Source of the DNA: Marinomonas sp. KMM3893 | GTDB taxonomy: Bacteria; Pseudomonadota; Gammaproteobacteria; Pseudomonadales; Marinomonadaceae | Reading direction: 5' to 3' | DNA: 64,000 bases | Assembly (NCBI RefSeq): GCF_004352855.1 | Contig: NZ_SJSC01000007.1 | Coordinates: 62,001-126,000, forward strand | Shown: positions 29,122 to 38,748 of the stretch, in pieces | Position numbering within the stretch: the stretch's first letter is position 1 | How the letters are laid out: each line of letters opens with the position of its first letter | Program-made: the position numbers and the translations under genes | The notes under the pieces: generated by a model | What the model was told of the DNA's origin: nothing | What the model saw: only the letters and a program-made list of their open reading frames with translations | Databases searched by the model: none

Positions 29122-31035
29122 TTAAGACTCGTCCAACCCATCTGTATTTTCTATTAAAGCGATTATTTCTTTGTTACCGCTATCATCCAATCGAGTTACC
29201 TCGAGTAATAAATTGTCAATTCGGTCTTGTATTTCATTGACCGATTGTTTGGCACGCTCCAATCGAGCAGCGCCGATACTGTGATCCGACTCTAAAAGAG
29301 ACAAGGTTAGGGAAACCCCTTCCTGCATGGCAAAAATCTGCTGCTGCACACTACTAATATCGTGTTCTAAATCAATGGAAAAACGCTGGCGAATTTGCTC
29401 AGAGCTGTCTTCTGTCGCCGATAAACTAGCGAGCACTCCAGCACGAACTTCATTCAAACAGCGGTCAACATCATTCAAGAGTAAGACCTGCCCTGCGACG
29501 TCTTTTTCTACCAAAACCAAACGCTGTAGCAGCAGTTCATAGCCAACTAATATGGTGTCATCAATCTGATGAGACAAAGAAGAGACATTTCCTAACTCGC
29601 TAACAAGCGACTCTGATAAGGCGTTATTAACCGGCACAATCGACTTAATATGCTCACAATTGTCGTTTATTTTTGCCGTTAATAGCGTTTTTATTTGTTG
29701 TAGTTTAGTAATTTTAAAATCGAGTGAAGGCTGCAATTCTGAGTGTTCTGCGGCGTTTATAAGATCAATAACAGAGCGTCGTATTTCTTCCAATAGCAGT
29801 GAGAAATCTTGAAATGGGGAGTCGCTTCTAAGCACGCGTATTGGGTAATGCCAAGTACCTTGAACCATGAGTTCTAAGCTTTTTCTTAACACTTCAATTT
29901 CCGCTAACTGTGAAAGAGGTGTCAGCGATACTAAGAAGGATACATCATCACTTTCCTGATCTATTAATCGCTCTACAACAACGGAGTAGCGCCCTTCTAA
30001 CAAGCTCAATTTAATATCATGGTCGCCACTTAAAATGTTATCCGGTAAACGCTCGCCAAGCGGCCCATCTATGCCTGGGTCAATGTCAAACAGAGGCTCG
30101 AATACACTTGCGTTCTGCTCCCATAAATCACTAAACCCTTTGCTCAGCCACTTAACATCTCCCTTCTCATCTGCAATCAGAAAAGCGCTGGTTAAATGAG
30201 ACATACCTAATGTCATTAATTTTTGATCCAAAATAGACTCTGATAATTCGAGCTCGCGCGCGGACAATTCATTCTCAAACAGTCGGCCCAAATCCGTGAA
30301 TTCATCAATGACGTTATAATTCTGATCCGATGCAAAGCTTCCTTGTTTATGCTTTTCAAGCACCACGTGCAAATGCTGAAAGCCTTTTCCTAATCGTTTC
30401 ACCAAAGTGGTCGACAAAATAACAAGCAGTAAAGCAATACCACCAAAAACAACCAACAATCCCCACTCACCGTAATCAAACAAGGTCTTATTACGCGCGT
30501 TCAGTGCTAATTGCTGCTCAGCGAACTCCCTTCCTTGTTCCCCTGCTCGAGCGATAAAACGCCGAATTTTCTCTTTTTCTTGAACAAATAAACGTCGACT
30601 CTTCGCCACTCGCGACGCCTGATGCTGCTCCGTAATTTTTTTAAGAAAAGACAACTCTGGCTTCACATCCAGAAAACGAGCATTGGCATTAACCTGCTGA
30701 TAGCGGGATAACAGAAGGTCGATATGGGTATAAACTTCGAGCAATTTCATTGGCAGCAGTTCGCTCTCTTTAACCTCTGAAAAAGAAACGTTAACCCCTG
30801 CTCTTTGGTCACTCAAAAGCCACTCAAACCAATAACGCTCCGCGGTGTTTGTGTGGATCATTAATGTGGCCAAACCAGCCTGCTTCTCCGCTCGCTCACC
30901 AAACTCCAAATCAACAAACTTATACAGCCCGACAGCGCCCACGACGAGCGCCAGCAAGAGGGCAAAAACCCCTTTCTGCACAGAACCAATCAACTCTTTT
31001 CGAGGCAAATTCAAAGAAGCATCTTGCTTAGTCAT
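29122..31035 (-). CDS. Degenerate chemoreceptor-like membrane sensor
   Basis: A 637-residue protein that I do not recognise as a named family. Visible parts are a first membrane helix (about 22-42), a periplasmic, helical region (about 43-185), a second helix (about 190-212), a HAMP-like stretch (about 213-268) and a PAS-like region (about 275-400). The long helical C-terminus has many heptads (about 400-630). This is the build of a methyl-accepting receptor, but the conserved signalling tip with its NLLALNAAIEAARAG pattern is absent. It overlaps the next upstream gene by 8 bases and belongs to the block inserted between fliJ and fliK. Confidence 0.55.
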   Translation of the reverse strand: MTKQDASLNLPRKELIGSVQKGVFALLLALVVGAVGLYKFVDLEFGERAEKQAGLATLMIHTNTAERYWFEWLLSDQRAGVNVSFSEVKESELLPMKLLEVYTHIDLLLSRYQQVNANARFLDVKPELSFLKKITEQHQASRVAKSRRLFVQEKEKIRRFIARAGEQGREFAEQQLALNARNKTLFDYGEWGLLVVFGGIALLLVILSTTLVKRLGKGFQHLHVVLEKHKQGSFASDQNYNVIDEFTDLGRLFENELSARELELSESILDQKLMTLGMSHLTSAFLIADEKGDVKWLSKGFSDLWEQNASVFEPLFDIDPGIDGPLGERLPDNILSGDHDIKLSLLEGRYSVVVERLIDQESDDVSFLVSLTPLSQLAEIEVLRKSLELMVQGTWHYPIRVLRSDSPFQDFSLLLEEIRRSVIDLINAAEHSELQPSLDFKITKLQQIKTLLTAKINDNCEHIKSIVPVNNALSESLVSELGNVSSLSHQIDDTILVGYELLLQRLVLVEKDVAGQVLLLNDVDRCLNEVRAGVLASLSATEDSSEQIRQRFSIDLEHDISSVQQQIFAMQEGVSLTLSLLESDHSIGAARLERAKQSVNEIQDRIDNLLLEVTRLDDSGNKEIIALIENTDGLDES

Positions 31036-32902
31036 AGTTACTCACACTTTCTAAAGAGTGTTGCGGCCAAAGGTAATGAATAAAATCCGATATCGTATTG
31101 GTATTTATCACAAAATTATTCTCGTATGCAGCATTACATCCAAGTACGCACAAACCATCGCTGTCTGATAGCACGCTCAAATGACTCACATCCGCCATTG
31201 CCACCTCATCTGGTAGCCGAGCACACCAAGTAAAGAATGGCGCCTGAAAAGCCAAAGAACAGCCGTCGAGCAAAAGCACCATACGATTAACGACTTCGTT
31301 CTGACATAATACGATACGGTTAAAATATTCCATACCGTAAAGTAGCGCACTTTCACGCTTACCCTCTCCTGTCGAGAATGAGCCAAGAAGCGAATGAGAA
31401 GCAGCCGAGACAATATCCAGCACTAGGTTGGCCTCAATCCACAAGAGGCCGCCTTTTAGCGCAACTTGGTAATAGCCAGTTTTCTGTGCTGAGCGCTCGC
31501 CACTGGGCACCTCTTTAACCTCAGGTAAAAGGCATTCAGCCAACCAGGGCTCAATGAAGCGTCTGGATTTTGCCGTTAGCCAAATGTTTTTTATCCGCTT
31601 TCCAGCTTGATAAGAAACAGCACAAACACCTTCTTCTTGATGCAAACTCTTGATAGCAACAGCCACATAACGACCATCTTGATTGATCACAAAGAGCTCA
31701 AGACTTGTGTCATTCAAACACTGAAAAACACCATCTTCAATCAAAAAAAGGTCCGCATTAACGTGCAAGCTCGCCCCAATCCCAGTCTCAAAGTAGCACG
31801 TCCAACCAGAATCGGTTCGCTGGAAACGCGTATTTTGAAGTGCAAAACAGCCGACAAAGTCGGCCTGATCAAATGCCCAGCACTGTTCACCAACATCAAC
31901 CACATAGAGCCAAGAAGAGAGCAGATCACGCCCTAAACAGACCTTGTTACTAGCAAGATCAACTTTCGATTCAGCCACACTGGTAGCGTCACTATCGGCG
32001 TCGATTTGTAAATAATGATAGCCTGCAATTCGAACAGGACGAGCCAACTGCCCAGCAGTCACAGCAATCGGTAGCATAGACAAAGAGCGAGGCACTAAAC
32101 GCTCGCCATTCACCAGCTTGCCGCCACGCTCTATCGATGAGAAATAGTCAGAAAATTCAACATAATAATGTGTTCTTATCGATTCAGAAATCGACGCTAG
32201 CAAAGCACGACGCTGGCGCTGAGGAAGCGCCTCAGATAAAAAAGTCGCACCATAGCTGGATAGCAAAAACGCAGCCTTTGGCTCGTTCTCGTCCGTTGCC
32301 GAGTAACGCCAAGTAAAGTTAGCAAAGCGCGCGCTTAGCCAATCCAAAGGCTGTACAGTACACAGATGAAAATACCCCGTTCCCACACTATTCAAGTCTT
32401 CATCAAGATGAAAAGACACCTTGCCAATAGCGGACAAACAAGCCATTGCGCCTGTGATATCCAGTGGACTTGAAACAATTGGACGCCCCTCATACAAATA
32501 GCAAGGAAGCGCACGAGCCAAGGATTTTTTTTGTTCCAATAAGCGCCAACAAAAACGCTCTTCAGTAAACAAAGAAAGCGTTAATCCTACATAAGCCTCT
32601 CCAAGAGCCCAAGCCAAAGTGTATTGCTCAAGGCTGTCCGCCATTTCAGATAACGCCATGGCTAACTTACTATCGTATATAGGTTGCTTGCTAATAACAT
32701 TGTCGACACTGAGCAGGCCAAGTCGTGTCCGTTCACAGACAATATCAGGGGCATGATTGGCGACTAAACAGTGAGATAAATCCGATAACGCACACTTGAT
32801 ATTGATCAAGCCAGACTTAGGGGAAGGTGGGTAGGCATCAATTGCCTCAGCCAACGCGGAGATAACAGAAGAGTAAGTGCTAACAACAATATCCTTTGGC
32901 AC
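31028..32902 (-). CDS. Unknown 624-residue protein, possibly with decayed CheW-like domains
   Basis: No confident family match. It has no signal peptide or membrane segment. The middle (about 330-420) and the end (about 480-615) each show strand-rich segments resembling CheW (YYQVALKGGLLWIEANLVL, NRMVLLLDGCSLAFQAP), but the VLG-NLRG core is missing. The N-terminal 250 residues are mixed helical. It overlaps the chemoreceptor-like gene by 8 bases, which suggests the two products work together. The pair looks like a remnant or a variant of a receptor-coupling protein system; this is inference. Confidence 0.5.
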   Translation of the reverse strand: MPKDIVVSTYSSVISALAEAIDAYPPSPKSGLINIKCALSDLSHCLVANHAPDIVCERTRLGLLSVDNVISKQPIYDSKLAMALSEMADSLEQYTLAWALGEAYVGLTLSLFTEERFCWRLLEQKKSLARALPCYLYEGRPIVSSPLDITGAMACLSAIGKVSFHLDEDLNSVGTGYFHLCTVQPLDWLSARFANFTWRYSATDENEPKAAFLLSSYGATFLSEALPQRQRRALLASISESIRTHYYVEFSDYFSSIERGGKLVNGERLVPRSLSMLPIAVTAGQLARPVRIAGYHYLQIDADSDATSVAESKVDLASNKVCLGRDLLSSWLYVVDVGEQCWAFDQADFVGCFALQNTRFQRTDSGWTCYFETGIGASLHVNADLFLIEDGVFQCLNDTSLELFVINQDGRYVAVAIKSLHQEEGVCAVSYQAGKRIKNIWLTAKSRRFIEPWLAECLLPEVKEVPSGERSAQKTGYYQVALKGGLLWIEANLVLDIVSAASHSLLGSFSTGEGKRESALLYGMEYFNRIVLCQNEVVNRMVLLLDGCSLAFQAPFFTWCARLPDEVAMADVSHLSVLSDSDGLCVLGCNAAYENNFVINTNTISDFIHYLWPQHSLESVSNYD

Positions 32903-32963
32903 CTAATATCACCTCAATTCGATGAGCGACGCCATCCAAAGTTGATCACTTAAAAAAGGATGA

Positions 32964-33398
32964 CTAACGTATATTATCCATAAAACGACGCATGGCAAAT
33001 TCATCGTTCTGGCGCTGTTCTTTCTTATCTTCTAACTGCAGCTCTTGTTTATGATGTTTTTCTTTTAGCCAATCCATGCTTTTTGTTTTGGTTTTCGCTT
33101 CCATCCAGCCACGCATGGTCATATTCGCTTGCTGTTGAGAACGCCCTACCGCAGCTTCCTGTTGTTTGATGGCTTGTTGAACACGATCCACAAAGTGTTG
33201 ATAGTTCGTGGTGAGATAAGCACTGAGGCCCAATAAATTACGCTCGGATTCATATTGCCCCGCGTATTCTTTCAACTCTTCCAGTTTATCCTGATCATGC
33301 TGCACCTTGGCTTTATCGGCCGCCAACTGCCGAGCAATAGCGTCTTCTTTGCGTTTAGCGATATCGACTAATAATTGAGCTCGTTGGGATTTTTTCAT
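32964..33398 (-). CDS. fliJ: FliJ, flagellar export chaperone/ATPase stalk
   Basis: About 144 residues, almost entirely charged coiled-coil, as FliJ is. Typical segments are KKSQRAQLLVDIAKRKEDAIARQL and a Lys/Gln-rich end (KEKHHKQELQLEDKKEQRQND) followed by DEFAMRRF. FliJ sits in the FliI hexamer and links it to FlhA. The ATG at 33398 is preferred over the one at 33404 because GAGA is then at normal spacing. It lies 49 bases after fliI. Confidence 0.9.
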   Translation of the reverse strand: MKKSQRAQLLVDIAKRKEDAIARQLAADKAKVQHDQDKLEELKEYAGQYESERNLLGLSAYLTTNYQHFVDRVQQAIKQQEAAVGRSQQQANMTMRGWMEAKTKTKSMDWLKEKHHKQELQLEDKKEQRQNDEFAMRRFMDNIR

Positions 33399-33452
33399 AA
33401 CCATTCTCTAATGCGAACTAATTGAATACTAGACGCTTTTCCACACAAAGGT

Positions 33453-34793
33453 CTACTCTCCTTTTGTCATCGCCTGCACCAGCGCCTCTAAACTGCCATC
33501 GATGGTAAAACTTTCTCCAAGCCCTTGCTGAAGAAACTCACGGATATCTGGCATACGCATGATCGCTTGATCTAGGTCTGGGTCGCTGCCTCGAGAATAG
33601 GCACCAATAGCAATAAGGTCTTGATTTTGCTGGTATTTCGAATACAGCTGCTTCACTCGCATGGCACCTTGTAGATGCGCCTCGCTGACAATATTAGGCA
33701 TAGCTCGGGAAATAGACGCCTCGATATCAATCGCTGGATAATGACCTTCTTCAGCCAAACGGCGCGACAACACAATATGACCATCCAAGATGGCGCGTGA
33801 CGCGTCAGCAATAGGGTCTTGTTGGTCATCGCCTTCCGTCAAAACAGTATAGAAAGCAGTAATAGAGCCACTGCCACTACGGCCATTTCCGGCACGCTCG
33901 ACCAATTGAGGGAGTTTGGAGAAAACCGAAGGTGGGTAACCCTTAGTCGCTGGCGGTTCACCAACCGATAAGGCGATTTCACGTTGCGCTTGGGCATAAC
34001 GCGTCAGAGAATCCATTAGCAGCAGAACACTTTTCCCTTGGTCTCGATAATATTCTGCAATCCGTGTCGCCAACATGGCTGCCCGCAACCGCATTAAGGC
34101 CGAATCATCCGCAGGAGACGCAACCACCACAGAACGAGCAAGCCCTTCTTCCCCTAGCGTTTGCTCGATGAACTCTTTCACCTCACGGCCACGCTCACCG
34201 ATTAAACCAACAATGGTGACCTCAGCTTCGGTAAAGCGCGTCATCATGCCGAGCAGCATACTCTTACCGACACCACTACCAGCAAACAAACCAATTCGCT
34301 GGCCTTTGCCCACCGTTAGAAGACTATTAATGGATTTAATACCCACATCAAGTGGCTCATGAATAGGTTGACGCTGGAGCGGGTTAATCGTGTCACACTG
34401 CAAGCTAACAGAATCTTTGGTTCGGATCGGACCTTTGCCATCCAATGGCTTGCCCACGCCGTTCACGACTCGACCAAGCAGCTCATCGCCTACCGGCATT
34501 TTGCTTTCTTCGACAAGCGGCCGCACTCGCGCACCAGGAGAAATACCATCAATCGCTTCAGTAGGCATTAAATAGGTTAGGTTTCCTGTGAAGCCAACCA
34601 CTTCAGATTCCACCCAACGATTATTTCGCACTTGCACCAAGCAGCGATCGCCTAAGGCAACCACACAGCCAACCGCTTCCATGGTTAAGCCCACCATACG
34701 AGTGACTTTACCTTCTAATTGGGGAGGAAATGGTGCCGCTGACACATTTTTTAACTTCTGTAAGCGCTCTGCTAATGTCGACACTGGCGCCAC
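33453..34793 (-). CDS. fliI: FliI, flagellar export ATPase
   Basis: A 446-residue F1-beta-like ATPase. The Walker A is [13 protein letters not shown] (about 164-176), Walker B is [13 protein letters not shown], and the type III-specific region [15 protein letters not shown] follows. FliI hydrolyses ATP to feed substrates to the gate. Length is normal. It begins 2 bases after fliH ends, in the standard fliHIJ order. Confidence 0.97.
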   Translation of the reverse strand: MAPVSTLAERLQKLKNVSAAPFPPQLEGKVTRMVGLTMEAVGCVVALGDRCLVQVRNNRWVESEVVGFTGNLTYLMPTEAIDGISPGARVRPLVEESKMPVGDELLGRVVNGVGKPLDGKGPIRTKDSVSLQCDTINPLQRQPIHEPLDVGIKSINSLLTVGKGQRIGLFAGSGVGKSMLLGMMTRFTEAEVTIVGLIGERGREVKEFIEQTLGEEGLARSVVVASPADDSALMRLRAAMLATRIAEYYRDQGKSVLLLMDSLTRYAQAQREIALSVGEPPATKGYPPSVFSKLPQLVERAGNGRSGSGSITAFYTVLTEGDDQQDPIADASRAILDGHIVLSRRLAEEGHYPAIDIEASISRAMPNIVSEAHLQGAMRVKQLYSKYQQNQDLIAIGAYSRGSDPDLDQAIMRMPDIREFLQQGLGESFTIDGSLEALVQAMTKGE

Positions 34794-34795
34794 CT

Positions 34796-35599
34796 TTATT
34801 CTTCAGGAGTAGATAGATGACGCAGCTCGTTACACACCGTCTCTAAGCGTTGTTCAACTCGACCATCCACATGAAATGATTTTGAATCCAACAAAAAGCC
34901 GCCTTCAATCAAACTTTCATCTTCATCCACTTGTAAGGTCAAACGGTCACGTACTGCCAACGCTTCTAGTACCGAGATATCATTGGGGTGCAGGCGTAAT
35001 CTAATGCGCCCTTCATACTCACCAATCTCTTCAAATATGCGAGATAGCTGAGCTTTTAAAACCGTATGGGCTTCTTCTTTCATTTGCGAAAGACAGACAT
35101 TTTCAATCAGTCGAGTCATGGTTTGGTACAGTATGGCTTCTGCTGCAGCACGACTTTCTTCCAGTGGCATTGTGATTTCACGAACCACATCGGCCAATAA
35201 CTTTTCAACACTTTCCAGCTGGCTTTGAGCAATTTCTTTAGCGGCGGCTTCACCTTCTTCGCGACCTTGAATAAGACCTTCTGCATGGCCCTTTTCAAAT
35301 CCTTCTGGCTCACCTTTTGCCAAACCATCTTCATAACCTTTGGCGTGGCCGTCACCCTCCCCCTGAATAAAGCCTTCGTCATAGGCAGCAGATCGAATTT
35401 CTTCAAGTTGAGACGCGGTTAATGGCTCATAAACCAAGCTGTCTTGATCCACTTCTTCTGTGGTAATCGAGGTATCTTTTTGAATGAGAATGGCAGGACC
35501 TGTGTCTTCAGTTACCTTATTATTCTCAAGATTAGGCAACTCCCAGCGCTCATAGGCCGTTAATTTGCGTTCGATTTTTTTCTCGTCTTCTTCTGACAT
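34796..35599 (-). CDS. fliH: FliH, regulator of the export ATPase
   Basis: A 267-residue protein. After a variable N-terminus it has a Gly-repeat helix with the GxxxG-type pattern (about 70-120: [22 protein letters not shown]), a long helical middle and a C-terminal domain with [10 protein letters not shown] and [17 protein letters not shown]. FliH holds FliI inactive and docks it to FliN. It lies 8 bases after fliG. Confidence 0.93.
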   Translation of the reverse strand: MSEEDEKKIERKLTAYERWELPNLENNKVTEDTGPAILIQKDTSITTEEVDQDSLVYEPLTASQLEEIRSAAYDEGFIQGEGDGHAKGYEDGLAKGEPEGFEKGHAEGLIQGREEGEAAAKEIAQSQLESVEKLLADVVREITMPLEESRAAAEAILYQTMTRLIENVCLSQMKEEAHTVLKAQLSRIFEEIGEYEGRIRLRLHPNDISVLEALAVRDRLTLQVDEDESLIEGGFLLDSKSFHVDGRVEQRLETVCNELRHLSTPEE

Positions 35600-35606
35600 T
35601 CTTTAT

Positions 35607-36617
35607 TTAAACCATCTGCTCACCGCCACCACCAAGAACGATTTCTCCGTTATCGGCAAGGCGTCTGGCAACCGCCAGAATTTCTTTTTGAGCAACTTCC
35701 ACTTCACTGACACGAACAGGACCTTTTGCTTCAAGGTCGTCTTTGAGCATGTCCGCGGCACGAGAAGACATATTTTTAAACACTTTTTCTTGCATATCAG
35801 GGTCCGCGCCTTTCAAGGCCAAAATCAAGGTTTCGGACTCTACTTCACGTAATATCACCTGAATACCGCGATCATCAACATCCATCAGGTTATCAAAGAC
35901 AAACATCAAGTCTTGAATGGTGTTCGCCAAATCTTCATCAACGTCCCGAATAGAATCCATCAACTCGGACTCCACCGAACTGTCGATAAAGTTCATAATG
36001 TTGGCCGCGGTACGAATACCACCAATGGATGTAGATTGCGTTGACTGATTGCCAGAAAATTGTCTTTCTAGAATATCATTCAGCTCTTGCAAAGCAGCAG
36101 GCTGAACGGTATCCAGCGACGCCACACGCAACACAATGTCTAACCGCACTCGTTCATCGAAGTTAGCCAAAATATCGGCTGCCTGATCCGGATCAAGGTA
36201 GGAAATAACAATCGCTTGAATCTGCGGGTGCTCATAACGGATAACATCGGCTACCGCCCTTGGCTCCATCCACTTCAAGGTATCCAAACCTGTGGTGTTG
36301 CCGCCTAACAAGATGCGATCGATCAAGCTACTGGCTTTTTCATCGCCCAACGCTTCTTTCAACATGTTGCGAATATAGCCGTCAGCCCCTAACCCCAAAC
36401 CGGTTTGATCGCCAACCAGAACCAAAAAGTCATCCAGTACTTTTTCAACCTGATGACGCTGCACGTTGGAAAGCTGAGCCATGGTTTGACCAATGCGCTG
36501 TACTTCTTTTGGCCCCATGTGCTTAAGAATTTGCGCAGCATCTGATTCGCCAAGCGACATCAATAATACGGCGGCTTTCTCAAGTGAGCTTAAATCATTT
36601 TGACCAATATCACTCAT
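35607..36617 (-). CDS. fliG: FliG, flagellar motor switch protein
   Basis: A 336-residue protein with FliG landmarks: the N-terminal FliF-binding part (KAAVLLMSLGESDAAQIL), the EHPQIQAIVISYLDPDQAADIL middle domain and the C-terminal torque helix (LMFVFDNLMDVDDRGIQ, KGADPDMQEKVFKNMSSRAADML). Charged residues of the torque helix interact with stator loops. It directly abuts fliF. Confidence 0.97.
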   Translation of the reverse strand: MSDIGQNDLSSLEKAAVLLMSLGESDAAQILKHMGPKEVQRIGQTMAQLSNVQRHQVEKVLDDFLVLVGDQTGLGLGADGYIRNMLKEALGDEKASSLIDRILLGGNTTGLDTLKWMEPRAVADVIRYEHPQIQAIVISYLDPDQAADILANFDERVRLDIVLRVASLDTVQPAALQELNDILERQFSGNQSTQSTSIGGIRTAANIMNFIDSSVESELMDSIRDVDEDLANTIQDLMFVFDNLMDVDDRGIQVILREVESETLILALKGADPDMQEKVFKNMSSRAADMLKDDLEAKGPVRVSEVEVAQKEILAVARRLADNGEIVLGGGGEQMV

Positions 36618-38297
36618 TTAACCTTCCATCACCCATTGTTTCACAACTTGAGCAACACGCTCCGGCTCTTCGGCAATCAAGCCTCGAATGGCATTAATTT
36701 GACGTTCGATTTTCTCTGGCGAACCAGGAACCATCACATCTTCAGCACTCACTAAGGAGACTTGATCGTCTGAAATCTCATCGGTTTCATCGGAGAAAAT
36801 AGCCGCTTCGGTATCTTCTGCCACCGCAATTTTATTCTGCTCACTCAGCGTTTTCAGAATCGGTCGTACTACAATCAGCAGCAAGATCAGCACAAACAGA
36901 CCCACTAAACTTGGTTTCAACAGATTAAGAAACCAGGCTTCTTTGTAAAATGGAACCACTTCAGCAGGCGCTTCTGGTTCAGGCAAAGCAAACGGCGAGT
37001 TAATCACACTGACACTGTCGCCACGAGAAGGGTTATAACCCACTGCGTCCCGAACCAATAATGTCAGCCGACCTAATTCTTCATCGCTCCAAGGCGTTCT
37101 CTCTACCGCGTTAGTATTCGGATTGATGCTCACCAAATCATCCACCACAACCGCCACCGACAATCGATGAATCGTACCTTGCTGGTTTTTGGTGTAACTA
37201 ATGCTTCTGTCTAATTCAAAATTACGCGTGGTCTCTTCCCGAGACTGCCCATTCGACGCGTTGTTTGAGCTTGATGCGCCAATCGGTGCGCCATTTTCAT
37301 CCACCGCTTCGGGGGCCGTTACCGCGCCTGGCGGCTGATTGCTTAATGCGCCTGGAATACCACCATTGGTCGCTCCAGCACCTTTTTTCTCTTTCAGCGT
37401 CTGTTCGCTCCGCAGCGCCAATAAGTCAGGGTTGTATTGCTCTGCCGTTTTTTCCACCGCCGTAAAGTCCACATCGGCAGACACTTCTGCTTTAAAGCGG
37501 CCATCGCCGACAACAGGACCTAATATGCTGTTGACTCGCTGTAACAGAACATCTTCAACACGACGGGTGTAATCAAACTGTTTACCCGCAACAGACAGCT
37601 GCGAAGAAGGGTCTTTCTCTGTTAATAAGGTGCCGCGCTGATCCACCACGGTGACATTTTTCTCGGTCAATTGAGAAATACTAGACGCCACCAGGTTCAC
37701 AATCGCATCCACTTGGCTGCGATCTAAACGTCGTCCTGGGTACAATTCCAGAAAAACAGAGGCTGAAGGCTTACGTGTATCGCGCACAAACACAGATTCT
37801 TTAGGAATGGCCAAGTGCACACGTGCAGATTTAACACTCTGCAAACTGGAAATGGTTTTGCTTAACTCCCCTTCCAAACCACGTCGATAGCGCGCGCTCT
37901 CCACAAACTGAGAGGTGCCTAAGCCTTGGTCTTTATCAAGAATTTCCATCCCCACGGTCTGATCAGAAACAATGCCAGAACCGGCAAGTTTTAGACGTGC
38001 TTGTTGATAATAATCGGACTCAACAAGCAAAGCGCCTGTATTTTGGTCAATTTTAAAGGGAATATTATTGGTGTTAAGAACTTCTACGATTTGATCCGCA
38101 CTGTAATTAGTAATACTACTCAATACGGGTTTGTAATCTGGCCCACTGGTCCATAAGACCGCCGCCAAAGCAATAGCAATAGAGGCAGCAAGGCCGACCA
38201 TTAAAGCAAGCTGTCGAATGACAGTTAGCTTATTAAAGCCAGTCACAAGGTCTAGATAGAGCTTTTGCTCTGATTGTTCAGCTGGGACATTATCCAT
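36618..38297 (-). CDS. fliF: FliF, MS-ring protein
   Basis: A 559-residue protein with two membrane segments (about 28-50 and 445-470) and a periplasmic ring-building part between them (YSADQIVEVLNTNNIPF, VKSARVHLAIPKESVFVRD, ASVFLELYPGRRLD). The cytoplasmic tail binds FliG. It starts 27 bases after fliE. Length is normal for the family. Confidence 0.97.
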   Translation of the reverse strand: MDNVPAEQSEQKLYLDLVTGFNKLTVIRQLALMVGLAASIAIALAAVLWTSGPDYKPVLSSITNYSADQIVEVLNTNNIPFKIDQNTGALLVESDYYQQARLKLAGSGIVSDQTVGMEILDKDQGLGTSQFVESARYRRGLEGELSKTISSLQSVKSARVHLAIPKESVFVRDTRKPSASVFLELYPGRRLDRSQVDAIVNLVASSISQLTEKNVTVVDQRGTLLTEKDPSSQLSVAGKQFDYTRRVEDVLLQRVNSILGPVVGDGRFKAEVSADVDFTAVEKTAEQYNPDLLALRSEQTLKEKKGAGATNGGIPGALSNQPPGAVTAPEAVDENGAPIGASSSNNASNGQSREETTRNFELDRSISYTKNQQGTIHRLSVAVVVDDLVSINPNTNAVERTPWSDEELGRLTLLVRDAVGYNPSRGDSVSVINSPFALPEPEAPAEVVPFYKEAWFLNLLKPSLVGLFVLILLLIVVRPILKTLSEQNKIAVAEDTEAAIFSDETDEISDDQVSLVSAEDVMVPGSPEKIERQINAIRGLIAEEPERVAQVVKQWVMEG

Positions 38298-38324
38298 TAA
38301 AAAGCGCCAAGCGATATATCATGC

Positions 38325-38690
38325 CTAAATTGGCATATTCATGATTTTTTCATACGCATCCACAAGCTTATTACGCACCTGCGTCATAGCTTCAAATGAA
38401 ATACTCGATTTTTGCAGACCTATCATGACTTGAGGCAAATCTACACCGGCGTCGCCGCGTTCGTATGACTGCGCCAAACTCTTTGCATCCTGCTGCAATG
38501 AATTCACATTGTTGACCGCGTCTTTTAGCATGTCTGCAAAATCGGCACGACCAACCGCATCCCCTTGTTCTCCACCTATTTTTGAAATACCAGGCATAGG
38601 CGAGCCAGGCGCATGAACTTGCGCCTTCATTTCCCGCATTTGGGAAAGCACTTGATTAATATCTGGTCTATCTGTGACCATGCTACTCAC
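38325..38690 (-). CDS. fliE: FliE, MS-ring/rod junction protein
   Basis: A 121-residue protein with the FliE C-terminal helices: FADMLKDAVNNVNSLQQDAKSLAQSYERGD followed by DLPQVMIGLQKSSISFEAMTQVRNKLVDAYEKIMNMPI, cited as landmarks. FliE joins the MS ring to the rod and FliPR. It is the first gene of the fliEFGHIJ set and lies 58 bases downstream of the FleR-type gene. Confidence 0.94.
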   Translation of the reverse strand: MSSMVTDRPDINQVLSQMREMKAQVHAPGSPMPGISKIGGEQGDAVGRADFADMLKDAVNNVNSLQQDAKSLAQSYERGDAGVDLPQVMIGLQKSSISFEAMTQVRNKLVDAYEKIMNMPI

Positions 38691-38748
38691 CTACAAAAAA
38701 CACATTGATACAGCTTAGCATAAAGGTAATTAAAACAAGATACAAAAA

